Assembly (NCBI RefSeq): GCF_032854445.1
Contig: NC_088306.1
Span: 16,587,764-16,651,763 of the forward strand
DNA length: 64,000 bases
Direction: 5' to 3'
Origin: Liolophura sinensis
Taxonomy: Eukaryota; Mollusca; Polyplacophora; Chitonida; Chitonidae
The position numbers and the translations under genes are program-made. Of the stretch, positions 46,362 through 59,800 are shown one piece after another (positions within the stretch are counted from its first letter, which is position 1; each line of letters opens with the position of its first letter). The notes under the pieces were generated by a model that did no database searches, was not told where the DNA came from, and saw only the letters and a program-made list of their open reading frames with translations.

Positions 46362-46369
46362 TGACGTCA
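46362..46369. promoter_or_regulatory. Palindromic CRE-type site between CMC4 and EFHC2
   Basis: TGACGTCA, the full CREB/ATF site, lies in the divergent interval between CMC4 (minus) and EFHC2 (plus). Eight bases can occur by chance; use is unproven. Confidence 0.3.
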
Positions 46370-47203
46370 CACTGGCTCACAACCGAAAGTTTCTGCAACA
46401 TGGCTACCGTGAGTGAATTGCCAGTCAGTGACATTTGTTCAGTGTTAACCTTTATCTTCACAGCTTACACAACATTATCGAATTTTTCAAACATTTTTCT
46501 GTGATAACGGTGTCCTATTTCCTTTTTCTTACGTATATATCTCGGCAGACTTTATGTTCACTTTAAACTTTTAAAATCATCCCCTTAAAGCAGATCAACG
46601 AGGTCAATTTAGATCCCGAATCCACCTAGAGAGACCCAAGGGCGAAGCTCCTTAGCAGTTTGAATTTAGGATTGATATATAAATATGTATTACATGCGTA
46701 AGGAACTTTCTTAATTTTACCAGAGACTTTTTTGGGGGGGTGGGGGTGGAGTGGGTGTTAAAATTGAAGACATTGTCTATACAGCAATGATCAGGGTACA
46801 GTGTCAATGTACACTTCATTTGATCGGATAAACCTGTCGACAAATGATATATCTAGACGTGTTTTTCAAACAATCCACAGAGTTACCTGTGGAAACGAGT
46901 TAAAATACGTTCTATCACGGTTACAACCATGCGGTTTCCTTGACCTCTGGTATGTTTACTTCCGGGGTATCACTACCGTAAACACGTCGGAACCATTTCC
47001 GTCTCCAAGTAAAATAGTACCATATTACAGTGACCATTAGAAGGTAAAATAATCTAGTTTTCTGAGTTGATGGAAATAATTGTGTGTATACATTGTATAA
47101 TAAAGTGAAATTCATCCTAAAACATCCGCTTAAAACTCACATTTTGTCTTTAGGGCAATGGCTTCTTTCTGCGTAAGAATACTGAAATAGTGCAACCCCC
47201 GCT

Positions 47204-47217
47204 GGTTCTATGGCAAC
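47204..47217 (+). promoter_or_regulatory. EFHC2: Candidate RFX X-box upstream of EFHC2
   Basis: GGTTCTATGGCAAC matches 13 of 14 positions of the X-box RYYNYYWWRRNRAC, with a perfect right half-site. It lies 106 bases before the EFHC2 start codon, within the spacing typical of RFX-controlled ciliary genes. Confidence 0.55.
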
Positions 47218-47322
47218 GTGTAAACTCAAGTTCGGTGAAAGCCGACAAACTTCATCAGTCTGCGATCCAAGGCCAAGAAAGGATCGTTTCCCGTCAAAAC
47301 TTAGAACTGACATTAGAACAAG

Positions 47323-50300
47323 ATGTCGTTACCATTCTTACCAGGATATTCTTTCAATGCCAGCGTAAGTAATTTGGCGACAGCCTTTGTAGGTTTGCTG
47401 GAAACTTTGTTTTTGTTTGAATTGAAAGACAAGCAATGATCAATTGTGACGCCAACAGCTATGTTAGCAGTGGCGAGAAATCGTTTTAACTTATTCAGAC
47501 TGATGGTATTTGTTGCAGAAGGGGATTCGACCATTTCTAGTTAATCTTAAAGATTTTATTGACGTCGCTCACACAACCGCGCAGATATATTTTTAATTAA
47601 GCTGCGCATAAAGTGATGCTCTCAACTGTCATAACATAATTCGCAAGACTGGGCATGTGTAATGCTCTAGCCTCTACATTTATGCGTGTTCTGAACTTTT
47701 AATATGATGATGTGCCATTCGGTGACTGGTCTAGAATTACTCAAAACATTTAACATACCATTGCATTTATACAACGTGAAAGGATGAGATCTCTGGGGCC
47801 AGTCTTTTCTAAAGAAAGCGATCAGAAACATGATTGTGCAGAGAGAAAAACATGAGACATTTTCTCACTAATTTTGGTATGCATGGTCACTGATTTGAAA
47901 TGTTTTAATTAAATGTCAAAGCTTCAGTGTTTTAGTGTCATTTCTTTTCAGTCATCAAGACCTATTTATTGGGTATGTTTACAGAGTAGTATAAGTCCAG
48001 TGCAAGTATACTAGTATCATCACTGTGAGACTTAGTTCAATCCTATATAGTGGTACATGCCTTATAAATGACAGACATTTTTTTTGGGTAGATTGTTTAG
48101 TATAGGCCTAACATTTAGTGCAGGGACCAATTTCATGAAGCACACTTAGCTAAGTTTGCCCTTAATGCACTTAACCATGAGCAACAACACTAAGTATGCT
48201 TCATGAAACCCACCCCAGGCTCCAGATTCATAAAATGTACTTAGTGTTAAGCAGCCCATAGTACTTGATGTCAACGGCCTGTGTTTGGTGTGAAGGGCTT
48301 ACTTAGCTAAGTGATCTTCATGAAACCAGGGCCAGGTAAATTATAGTTGTGGTCATGAAAGATGCAACTGATTATGGTCACTTGAATTAACTCCTCTTGT
48401 TGCTAGATCAGTTGTTTTTATTAAGTAATGTGCAAAACATTTCCAGTATCAAGTAATGGTTCCATGGCTAGTGTAAGACCAATTATTGTTGATTAAAATA
48501 GTCAAAATAGAGTTTCCCAAGTAGACAGCTGCATGGACAGAAGTAGACAGCCCACTACTCACACTTTTTGAACACTCTCCTTTTTTGGTAGACGTACGTG
48601 TACAGTAGCTTAATACGTTGGGTAATGCGATGAATCTGTAGGCAAAGCATTTATTCCATCATTTGATACAAGTGTACAAGTGCATGTGAGGATATTTCAG
48701 TTAATGTAGCCATGCAAGCTGATCATCTGTCATTGGAAAGGACAAGAATTAATTTGTGTAATCAGTGTGTGGAGATTGTTCAGTTCATAAATGAAAACTA
48801 TATTTGTTTTTAAATATTATAAGCCTGCATTTATGATAGTTTAGACAAGAAACTAATCTTATTTATGAATCTGTTTGTACCTAGTACTCATCAAATGTGT
48901 TTAACGTAGCGAGTTTTACTAACATAGTAATGTAGGAAGATGAATTTCCATGAGTTTCCTCATGGGTTTACTTTTCTGTGTAAATTATCAAAGGAAAAGT
49001 CTTTTTTTCATTTTATAGTTATTTGTAATGGGTAACTTGTAAAACTCCTTTTCATGTGTAACATAATGGTCCAAAACTATGAACTCTTCAATCGTGTCAC
49101 AGTTGTCCGTATGTGTGTACTCATAAAACACCTATTTATACAAGTACAGCGATGTTACAGAATAAAACAATGTGTTCTACTGTGATTGGGGCCTGTGGTG
49201 TAGCTCGTCCTGGAGTCTCCCATGGAAAATTGTTTATCGCAGGTTTCACCCAGCCAGACCTGAGCAATTATTTAACTGTTAGACTAATGTGGATGATGTA
49301 AGGAGTCATTAAATACCTTCTCAGATCTTCTTTAGTATTTTTATTTTATTTCATTTAATTTTTTGTGCTGTTGACATAAATAATCATTTTATGTTTGCTG
49401 TTCATTTCTCTCTCATCCAGCTTGGCAAAACTAAATTCCACCGCTCACAACATTTTGGCCACAACAATGGTGTGGGCATGCTCTTGGGAGAAGACAGGCC
49501 AGGGATTGGTGGGGAGTTGCTGCCAGGTCAAAAGGTCAAGCCAAAAAACAGCGTCATCCCCCGGGGCGAAGGAAGTGCCCTTCCTGCGTGGGTAGCCTTT
49601 GACAGACAAGTTCTCTGTTTTGATGCATATTTCCAAGAGGCTGTACATGAAAAGCGAGAGGAGCAGTACAGAGTCCGTCAGTGTAAAATTTACTTCTACT
49701 TGGAAGATGACTCGATCCAGGTGATTGAGCCCCGATTAAAGAACAGTGGAATCCCACAAGGTAAGATGAGTCAGTTTGAAATGTCGTCTTCCTGTCTGGC
49801 TTTCTTTGAAATTGAAAGGAGGGCTCATAATTGTTTCTAAATGAGAAATGAAAGTTTATATTCTATTTTTTTTCTACATTAATTTGTCAAAAGTTTAAAA
49901 TCTGAAAATTCTTTTATTTTGCCATCAGGTGTTAAAAACTGTGTAAAATGAATAATGCATACATCTCTTTAACAGATTTTCAGTACTGATTCTGACAATT
50001 AATGTCTTGCTTAATATATGTATTGCACTGTTGCACAAAACTTCTTGAATAAATTTTTCATAACTTTTCATGTAAATAATGATGATTTGTGGAACTGTAA
50101 ATTCCAGCCAACTTCATTTACAAACACGTTATGTGAAATATGACATAAAATTTGCGTAGATGGAAGCAGACCCTAATAAGTAAATGTGTTGAATCTTCCT
50201 TAAAATTTCAGAGTAATGACATCACAACCAGGTTGTACCGAAAACGAGGCATACCTTATATGAAGAAGGCTTTGACTTCATATCTGAGACTATAAGAGTT

Positions 50301-53300
50301 GTTCAGCTCAAGCATTGCTCTCACAATTAAATAATTAAATAAAATACCTGACCTAAACAGTAATCTAATTGGCTATCATTACTGCCTTACTTCCTCCCCA
50401 GGAACATTGATTCGTCGACACAGAGTGTCAAAGCCACCTCCACATGATGACGAATTCTACACAGTGGAGGATTTCAACCTGGGCAAAGAAATCAATCTAT
50501 ATTCTAAGGTGTTCAAGATCACCGGCTGTGACCCGTTCACTCAGAATTTCATGAGGAAACTTGGTGTCAGACTGCAGGGAAGCTCAGATGTGCCTGGGGA
50601 TCCTTACATGTCCTATCGTAAAGCAGTAAGTTATCTGTTACCAGCCAACTGTTATCATATCCTGACTGCTGTTTTCTGATCTTGTATTGCAATTAGTGAT
50701 TGCGAGTTTAATCTGCACAAGAAGCAAATAATAATCATTTGGTATAAAATTTTTATCTACTGTTGGTCAAAGTAATTTTGGTGGAACCATCCCCACTTGA
50801 TCGAGGCTGATCAGTTCTCATGCCTGATTGGTCAAGTCTCATGCCTCATTTGAATAGTCATGATAATTGTCAACTTGAGTGTTCCTTGTTACTCTTGGTG
50901 CAGTCATGTGTTAAGAAGAGCCTTCTGATCGGTACTTATATATTCTGTGTTGATATTGAAGATTATGCTACCATAAAATTTCTCATACTAATACAATAAT
51001 GTAATCAATAACATGATTAAGTACCTGTAACAGTCCACAGTTTGATGACCCTGAGACCTGCCAGTAGGAAAAAAAAAAAAAAAAATCTTTATTTCACAGT
51101 TAGCAGCACGAGTATGTGATGTATGCAGCTATGGAATAATTTTTCTAAAAAAAAAATTCTTTTCGTAGATGGATGAGAGTATGGAACCCCTTCGACCGTA
51201 TGAAAAGAGTGACACTCTGAAACAATTCCTGGACCACGATCGTCACGTCCTTCGATTCTTCTGTTACTGGGACGATACAGACAGCATGTTTGGGGATCCA
51301 AGGGAGATGGTCCTGCACTACTTCCTGGCTGATGACACGATAGAGATTCGTGAGGTCATCCCACCAAACTCAGGACGTGATGCCGCTCCAATGTTTCTGA
51401 GGAGGGGCAAGTTGCCCAAGAACATTGAAGACCTCAAACAGCCAGGGGAGATAACAGACCGCACTGTGTTGAATGTGTTTGGACCAACAGGGCATGGGGG
51501 AAGATACATTCTTGACAGTTTAAAAGTAAGCCTTATAGTACAAGTTAAATTTTGTCAGTTTATTAGTATATTTATTTATTTTATTTTAAAACTCCAGTCC
51601 TTTACCAGATGCTGACAAATCTTCTGACTTAAAGTTAAAACCATACCAGAAAGAGCTGGATTTAAGTACAAGACATCCTTCATTTCTGATCAGCTTCTTT
51701 AATTTAGCCAAGACAACTGCAGAGGTCCCCTGAGTTTACTGTGTTGCTCAGATTAATGGCATTGTATACATCTGTGTGAGCCCGCTAGTGAATATATCAT
51801 GTTAATTTATCCGTCACTGTTAGCTTCAAAACAAACTAATGGATGACCCTAAGCAATTTAAGATTTGGCACAAAGAAATGTCAGTTTGACAGTTAACTAA
51901 CTATAAAGCTTTAGTAGTTGCCAAAAACATTGACTTGTATCATAAAGTAGGATACTGTGCTAAAAATGAAAAGTGGGTGAATTCTAGATTTCTGTGTATA
52001 TGTGCCTTTATGTCAGCAGTGCATTCCAGAAAAGTTTGAGAGTTGAAGGACATGGTATATTTCAATTTTATTTGCTTATTTCAGACAGGAGCCGTGCACA
52101 CAGAGTTTTACCATGACAGTGACCTGACACTGGGGTCAGTTATCAACGTGTGGGGGCGAAAACTACAGCTGTGTGACTGTGATGAATTTACCAAAGAGTA
52201 TTACAGAACTAAGTATGGATTAGGTGGGTTATCTCCCCTTGATCGGGCTTTACAATTTCACGGAGCTGTCCCCCCTTAGTGCGCCTTGGCAGCAACGTTG
52301 GCAGTGGATCGTCTCGTGTGTTATTTGGCTTATTTACCACAGTGTCACTTTGTAAGGTGTTGCTGGAAGGAGTAATTGTCAGGGTTTACTGTTATTTTCT
52401 TTGTTAGGCTCATTAAAAATCCTAGAAGTTCCATTAATTGTTTCATCTCTGCATCAGAAATATAGGCATGTGCACTTTCTCAGAAAAGACTTACCACTTG
52501 AAAGTAAGAACATGTTAAGAACATGAAGTGTTCTTAATGTGAAGGTTCATCTAAATGAAGAGAAAACAAACAAGCATACTAAGTATTTAAAAGTATATCA
52601 ACCTGTGTAAAATCCTCTAGTTAAAGCCGTGCTAATGGTTAATTAAAATTAATTAGTAATTTACATACATGTATTTATTAGCCCTGGATGAGAACACTGG
52701 TAGGGCCTCGCATAGTGATGGCTGGGTCCCCTTTAGCCCGGTAGGATGATAGTACAATTTCGGTATAGAGTCGATTACTATCAAAACTCCCCCATCCAGC
52801 CGCTCCTTTACATGGCTTTGGGTTGAAATTTTACAATTCATTCTACTGGATTTAAGGGGGCCGTGACTATGCGAGACCCTACGAGCGTTGTCATCCAGGG
52901 TTACATATTTATACTATAAGTGTGATTAATACTTAGACCAACATATAGACATGTAACATGCTTGTTACAACAAGAGTGAATAAAATCTGCAGTAGCACAT
53001 ACAAAACATATTCTTTGTAGAACATTTACCTGTTATGTGGTTTATTTCTAATTAGATCTGTCGTTACTTTTGCATAGAGGACTTTGGCACTGTTGAATAC
53101 AAGAGGCCTACTGGTGTGAAGTTCACCAAACAGTATCCTCCTTACAATGGATTTGGCAGTGAAGAAGATTCTCTCTGCTCTTGTATGGGACTTCTGCCGA
53201 AACCTCCCAAACGTGACTTCCTGAAGTTCATGGAGAAAGACCGACATGGCTTGGACAGCAATGTGCTGCGATTCCTCGCACGAATGGATACCAACAAACC

Positions 53301-55389
53301 AATCGACCTTGACAGGCGATTCATCATCTCTTACTTCCTGTCAGATGACTCGGTGCTTGTGTTTGAGCCCCCTGTCAGAAATTCAGGTGAGGCTTACTTC
53401 AAGTTATATGTATCTTAGAAATGCTTAAAAATGTATCTTTAGAAATAGCAAAATTCTACTTCCCAAGTTAAATGAATAAAAAATTTTTTAAGATTAAATC
53501 CATGTTTATGTTTGCACTTTACACAGGCATCATTGGTGGTAAATTTATGGAGCGTGGCCGTGTGAAGAAGCCCAACCAGCCAATGTACAGCACGGAGCTG
53601 TCAGAGTACTACAAGGCCAATGACCTGTATGTGGGGGCGCACGTACAATTCAACAGCTTCAAATTTGTCCTCACAGACGCAGATGAATACGCCTTCCACT
53701 ACATGGAACAGCACTGTGATGAGGTAACTTAGTTTAACCTTCGACTGTGTTCTTCATACTTCTGCCATATCCAATATTTTCCTCTTAATGTTTAAGTTTT
53801 TGTGCTAGTTTGCTTACATTCTCTATGAACCTTAAATAGTATAGTGTACGTTTAGAAAAAAGTATTTTCTCTGTCTCTTTTTCTAGTTCCCAAGATCAGA
53901 CATCAACGCTATTGTGAACCGTATTCGAGCTTTGACGGGCCAGAACCAGGACAGGCTGAAGGCCTTCTTCATGGAGAATGATCCCTCTGGTAGTGGTTCC
54001 ATCCCCTACCAACAGTTCCATGCTCTCATCACACAAATGACCTCTGAGCTCACCGAGCAGGAAATCATGACCTTAGCTCGTCACTTCAGCCCGCGGAAGG
54101 ATGATGGTGGCCTTAACATTGGCCATCTCATAGCAATGATACAAGAAGACCTAAGGAAGAAAAACTTTGAATCCTTTGGCAAGCTCATTGAGGGAATGAT
54201 GCAGGTTGACACTGCAAAGTATGTAGTCAGTACTATCATGTCATGAATAAAATTATGCCACTTTAACAAATAATGTCAATATTGCAGAACTGCTGATCAA
54301 GATCGAAAAAATTTTGATATAAATTTTTGGTTTATTTTGTGACCTCTCAGATCAAGTTTACACAAAATCAGCTTGATACATGGATACCTTCTGCATTCTG
54401 AGCAAGGATTATAAATTGACTGAATTTGATTGGTAAACTAATGAGATTAATAAGTAAAAAAAAATTAAATACAAATAATTAGACAAGTTTTATCTTAATA
54501 ATGAGCATTGTTTTAAGACTTTCATGACAAAATTGAAAGTTAGCCTTTAAGTATTGCCACACAGTAGGACATAGGCTGGCTGAAGTCTAGGACATCTTCA
54601 TGACCCTGAAGCATGACATGACAGTTGTATGGGGTAATTAATGATTTTATTTCTTTCCCTCTCCCCCAGACAAGGTATCCTGGATGCTGATAGTGTGAGG
54701 ACAGTGTTCCATGCTCACCATGTTCCTGTCCCTGATGAGCTTCTTAGATCACTTCTAGGGTATGCATCAGCCAGTATCATTATTACTAAAAGTTTAAAGG
54801 CTTTCTTGTATTTGTGAAAATACAATAAACATGAAAACTTTTCTGTAAAAAGCTTTTTCCACATTCACAGCTTTTAATTGTCTCAGGCATATCTCGCGTA
54901 AATAAAATGACATCTAAATTTCTGCGAGAGAAAAATGAGGAATGTAAGCATTGTGTATTCACATTTTGGTATTTATACCTGGGTGTTGACCTGTATAATT
55001 ACAGTTAATTCAGCCAAATTAAGAATCGCTGAAAGGCGATAGAGGTGAATTAGTTTTTAATCCTATTATATTGATACCTTAGCACATCTGATTAAACAGC
55101 CAAAATTAACTGCTGTCTTCTTCCATTTATGGTTGGACTTCAGCTAAATAGATTTCTAATGTGTCGTATCATGTGTGTTTGTTCTTGCAGGTCTAGAATG
55201 GACGGGTCTGGTAAAGTGTCATACAGAGATGTTATTCAGGAGATCAACTGGAGAGACAACCCTGTGCCTCCATCCCAGAGACTAGCCATCAACACTGATG
55301 AGAACTGGGAGGGAACGCGGAATAAGTCAGCTGTACAGAACGTCAACTACCAGGCATTACTGCAAGATGTCTTTGGCCTCAAAGATTAG
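47323..55389 (+). CDS. EFHC2: EF-hand and DM10 domain protein EFHC2
   Basis: Axonemal protein; EFHC1/EFHC2 family members are microtubule inner proteins of motile-cilium doublets. Ten exons, all in frame, give 742 residues (human EFHC2 749, EFHC1 640): 47323-47364 (MSLPFLPGYSFNAS), 49421-49760, 50402-50625, 51169-51525, 52085-52223, 53078-53386, 53527-53723, 53887-54218, 54670-54759, 55191-55389 (TAG). Three DM10 domains are visible: about residues 74-190 (VAFDRQVLCFDAYFQE ... DPFTQNF), 225-365 (FWDDTDSMFG-like YWDDTDSMFGDP ... LCDCDEFTKEYY) and 420-535 (RRFIISYFLSDDSVL ... TDADEYAFHYMEQ). EF-hand-like loops near NDPSGSGSIPYQ and MDGSGKVSYRD lack some calcium ligands, as usual in EFHC2. Overall pattern, length and C-terminus (LLQDVFGLKD against human FLKDAFGLEE) favour EFHC2 over EFHC1. 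The fifth/sixth junction uses the acceptor TTTGCATAG at 53077, not the earlier AG at 53055, because only that keeps the frame. Confidence 0.95.
48123..48335. mobile_element. Element F inverted repeats in EFHC2 intron 1
   Basis: TTTCATGAAGCACACTTAGC and CTAAGTATGCTTCATGAAAC are inverted; a second, looser hairpin follows (TTCATAAAATGTACTTAGTG, then TTAGCTAAGTGATCTTCATG). A related copy lies at 37541-37705. Confidence 0.65.
52682..52900. mobile_element. 219-bp inverted-terminal-repeat element in EFHC2 intron
   Basis: Ends CCCTGGATGA and TCATCCAGGG, with inverted similarity extending about 60 bases (TCGCATAGT in the left arm, ACTATGCGA in the right). Noncoding, MITE-like. Confidence 0.75.
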
Positions 55390-56859
55390 ACAAGTCTTCA
55401 CACGAAAATCTGAATGTATTGACATTGAAACAGTTCTAATTTATCACAAAGTGCAGCAGTGGTTAAAAACTTTTTTTATATATATATAAATTATGACTCA
55501 TATAAAGCCCAAAAAGGGTTTCAACCTGACCATGTGTTAGTTTCTGAGGTTTGGTATGATAGAAGCAATGTAGAAAATAGAGTTCCTGAATTCTGAGGCA
55601 ATACAAGTATGTTAAAGTGTTATGTGATGTGTTTCATCAGTTGGACTAGAGTAAAATATGAATATTTCTTTGGGGGAGGGGGGGAGAGGGGGCGGGAATC
55701 CAGAAAAATATGTGCATGCAGAGGATCACTAGTGGTGTTGTGTCTTGTTAAGTGTTGTGTACATAATACTATGTACTGAGATTGCAGTGATCAAGATTTC
55801 GCTGCAAGCATGCAGTGCACCACAGCTCATCAAGCTGAATTCTGTGATATGTATATAATTGTGGATTTCTATACACAAATAGACCATTTTAGTATTTTAT
55901 CTCATTTTATGCAAAGATGAGCATTGTTTGATCACTGCTGTTTTAAAATGCCACTGCTTATATGGTTACATCAAAGCAAATTTAATATGCATACATGCTG
56001 AAATATAAATACATGCATATATATAAATAAACACAAATGTATACTTCAAGGGAAACCAGTATGGTGTTTGAAAGCTTTGTTTTTTATGTTATGGTCAGTG
56101 TCAGTGTAGTGGAGATAAAAGAGCAGGGCAAAGTTTAGTGTTAAGGTGAGAGGAACGGACAGGGAATTTCTGTATTCTCATACTCTTATTTTGTTTGCCG
56201 GGCCTCCTGGGGCCATTCAGCTATAGTGTTGGTCTTACCACAGCTAGTCTGACCGATCTAGTCACAGGCTCATATCCAGCTGTTGGTAGTTATGCTGCCG
56301 CTTTCACCCAGGTTTGTCATTTACTGTCACAAACTGTTCCAAGGTCAGATGTCACAAACTGTTCCAAGATCATAAAAAAACAACAACCAGTTCTTTTCAG
56401 AGTAGTGTACAGCTGGCTTTAACGATAAACAGAAAATATAACAAGTAACAAAATAACAGTTCCTATGTGAATTGACAGTTACTCTCTACATTAGAGACCT
56501 TTAACTTCTAACTTCAAATTTGAATTAGTTAACCTATCCTACTTTGAAGTTACAGGTTGAACTTTTAACTAAAGGTCTGTAATGTCATGACTGGGACTTC
56601 AAATATGTTGATCAAGTGTCATAAATCAAAATATAAATATGTAAATTCAACAATTTAATGTTTCAGTGGCAAAATATATTAAATGTATACATATGTAATG
56701 AATACAAACAAATTCACACACATTTTTACCTTAAATAATTTAACACAGTCAATAAGAGTTTTAAACCCCAAACCTTAATTATCATATGCATGTGGTTAAC
56801 ATTAGGAAAAAAAGAGCACCTCCCAGAAATCATGATTAATTCTAATAAAAATGCAACAG
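55390..56859. other. Convergent 3' UTR interval between EFHC2 and the SYCE1-like gene
   Basis: EFHC2 (plus) and the SYCE1-like gene (minus) end toward each other. A plus-strand AATAAA at 56026-56031 is the likely EFHC2 polyadenylation signal, giving a 3' UTR of about 650 bases. A G-rich tract lies near 55671-55694. No other gene seen. Confidence 0.5.
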
Positions 56860-59800
56860 TCAGACATTGTTGCCAGCTGACTGGTCATCTAGTTCTTCAC
56901 ATTGTTCTTCCTGCAGATGATCAGTCAAGTCCTTCAGCTGGTTTCCTAGGTTATCCAGACATTTCAGGCTAGAGTCATTCTCTTCCTGTAGCATATTCCT
57001 GTTACAGGAAAGACAATCAAAAAATTTCATCAGGCAATTCATTTTTCATCACAATTATAAAGGTAATACAATGTATTTCACTCCTGAATAAAACAAATTC
57101 CCTGTGCAAATTCATCACTGGCCGTTACAGCTGCTGGGGCTGGCAGGTGTGGCTGCATTCAACCCCACAACTTGTTAAAGGCAGATATTTGATAGAAAAC
57201 ATCTATCTTAGTCACCCACAATTCCTACTCAAACATTTGTTTTTGTTGTTTTTTTTTTGTTTTGTTTTTTTTTTCTCTGCTGTCTCCATCTGTCTTACTT
57301 TCATCAGATCTTGGAGCTGTCATACTCAAAATTTTGTTCTTGTTTGATGTTAATGATTCCTTAGAGCTATACAAGCATCACTTGCAAAATGCTTCGCAGA
57401 AGCTTGAATTCAACATAAATACACGTGTGTAAACTTTCATTTGTAGTTCTGAGAAATATTGAGAAACTAACCCATGCATAAGGTGTAACACTCAAACCCA
57501 CAGAAACCCTCAAACCCCAGGAGCAAAATATGTAAAATGTGATAAAAAATGCAAAAAATAATGTTTTTTCAAAATAATTATTTTATGACAATAGTGGTAA
57601 GAAAGTGTGTTCCAAGCTTTACTTGATTGGTTTGCAAAATATCGTGCTCATACAGTAACACTACAAAACACACACTGGAGAACAGATGAGCAAACTGACA
57701 CATGGACACACCCACCCATGAGCAGGAGGTGCAAATCAACATGAATTCACTAAATTCACAACTGGGAATGATAAAACTGAAAATCAATGGGTCCAACCAG
57801 CACCTCCAACACCCCTCATTACCAGATCTGCCGCCTCTCCTCCAAGGACACTCCATAGATATCCGTGTCTCCTGTCCCACTCTGTCTTAGACTCAGCTTT
57901 TGTAGCTCTTCTGAGAGGTTATCCACTTCTGATGTACTCACCATAACTTTACAAAAGATAAAGATTCATTACGTTATCAATTATTCCAATATTTATAAGT
58001 TTTGATTGCTGAGTTATGTCAAGACTGTATAATTTTCCCTTATCCCAGTCACCTTGACCAATAACAAGAAAGGGACCTCCGTGGCAGAGGGGGTAAGCAC
58101 GCCACCATGGCACAATGACCCAGCTTTCCACCAATGCGGTCTCTGTGAGTTCAAGTCCAGCTCATGCAGGCTTCATCACCGTCTGTACATGAGAAGGTCT
58201 GATAGCAACCTGGGGATGGTTGTGGGTTTCTCTCAGCCCGGTATCCTCCCAACATAACGCTGGCCGCGGCATTGTAAGTGAAATATTTGTGAGTACAGCG
58301 TAAAACATCAATCCAAAAAATAAATAAAGAAATTAACAAGAAAGCACCTGATAGGCTCACAGGAATTAAGGAAATGAGAAACAGAAACATGAAGAGAAAC
58401 AAGCACAGGCACAAGACAAGTAATTTGAACAGCACCTTAAATTTTTGTATTATCTAAGTTATTTTGCAGGAAAGCCCTGAACACAACCTAAATAGAAATC
58501 AGCTGTACACTTTACAATTCAACCCTTTGAAATCAAAAGAAAGTGAAAAAATTATCACAGATATAATTATAATATCTGTCTCTCTTTCACAACCTGACCA
58601 GTCTCTGTTGCTTCAGTCTAATGTTCTAGCCCTTAACTAATGAGGACAGATCCCATGTGCGAATTATAATTCCCAGACTGATGTCCCATACAAACATTTT
58701 TTATGATGTCCCGTGAGCGAATTCCCGGACTGTGAACAGTTCTCAAAGCAATCACACTGTTATGCCCTTCCAATATATTTGCTGACAACACATTTCGCTT
58801 CACTACACATGATATACACTACCCGGCCAGCAAAATCTTGTGATATACATGTACATCAGTCTGGGAATTAAAATTTGCACACAAAACCTGTCCTCATTAG
58901 TCAAGGGCTCGCACTTTGGACTGAAGCAGGTGAGACTAGTCAGGCTGTGCGGGCCAGACAGCTAGACATCATAATTATACCTGTGATAAATGCTTCATTT
59001 TCGTTTGATTTCAAAGAGTTGAATTGTAAAGTTTATCATTGGATCAAAATTTAGGGCAATAAAAACCACCTGTCAATATGTGTAGTGATAAAAGAACTCT
59101 AGTTTCAATTTCAATGGGTAAAATCATTTCGTTAGAAAAGACCTTTACAAGAAAATGATTTGTACAACATGTGTCAATAATCTGTAATGGTTAATAGTTT
59201 AACACTACACAGTAATGAATATGATTTTCTCACAATCCAGAAAACTAGAGCAAACCTTTGTTGTCAATATCACGTATCTTTTCACTAGCACCACTGATTT
59301 CAGTTTCCAGGTTATCTTCTGTCTAAATAAAACACATATACAAATATAGCTGTCAGTTTAAAAACGTAAAGTTTGACAATTAACTATTAACACTACAATT
59401 AACAATTAACTACCATAAGGAAACAAGACTATCCACAAAAACTCTACCTTTCATCCAGCACACTCAAAGCTGGAGTAGCACTCAAACATTACATCTTACT
59501 ACGATTTTTACTATGAACTGGGGGACCTCCATGGCTGAGGGGGTTAGTACGTCAGTGCAGTGCACTGATCCAGAAGCCTCCCACCAATGTGGTTGCTGCG
59601 AGTTCAAGTCCAGGCCTTACGTGGAAATGTATGCCAAAAACGTGCGGATGGTTGTGAGTTTGCCCCACGTTTTCAGACCAGTTTCCTGTAACCATGCTGC
59701 TGGCCGCTGTCCTATAAGTGAAATATTTTTATGTACGGCGTACATAAAATGTGACAACACAGATCCAGTTGAGTGAGCTTTTTAACCATTGAAAATTAAA

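Larger units (their letters stand above)
45494..47322. other. Divergent CMC4/EFHC2 intergenic interval
   Basis: This head-to-head interval should contain the noncoding first exon and promoter of CMC4 and the promoter and 5' leader of EFHC2. It holds the CRE-type palindrome at 46362 and the X-box at 47204. No coding exon was recognised; open frames at 45599-45883 and 46801-47040 have no family resemblance. Confidence 0.5.

Noticed and set aside
46399-46412. ATGGCTACC followed by GTGAGT as a start-codon exon
   Set aside because: No downstream exon continues it and CMC4 and EFHC2 starts are explained elsewhere.
53056-53077. Earlier acceptor (ATTAG at 53055) for EFHC2 exon 6
   Set aside because: It would shift the frame and meet a stop; the AG at 53077 gives the conserved sequence.
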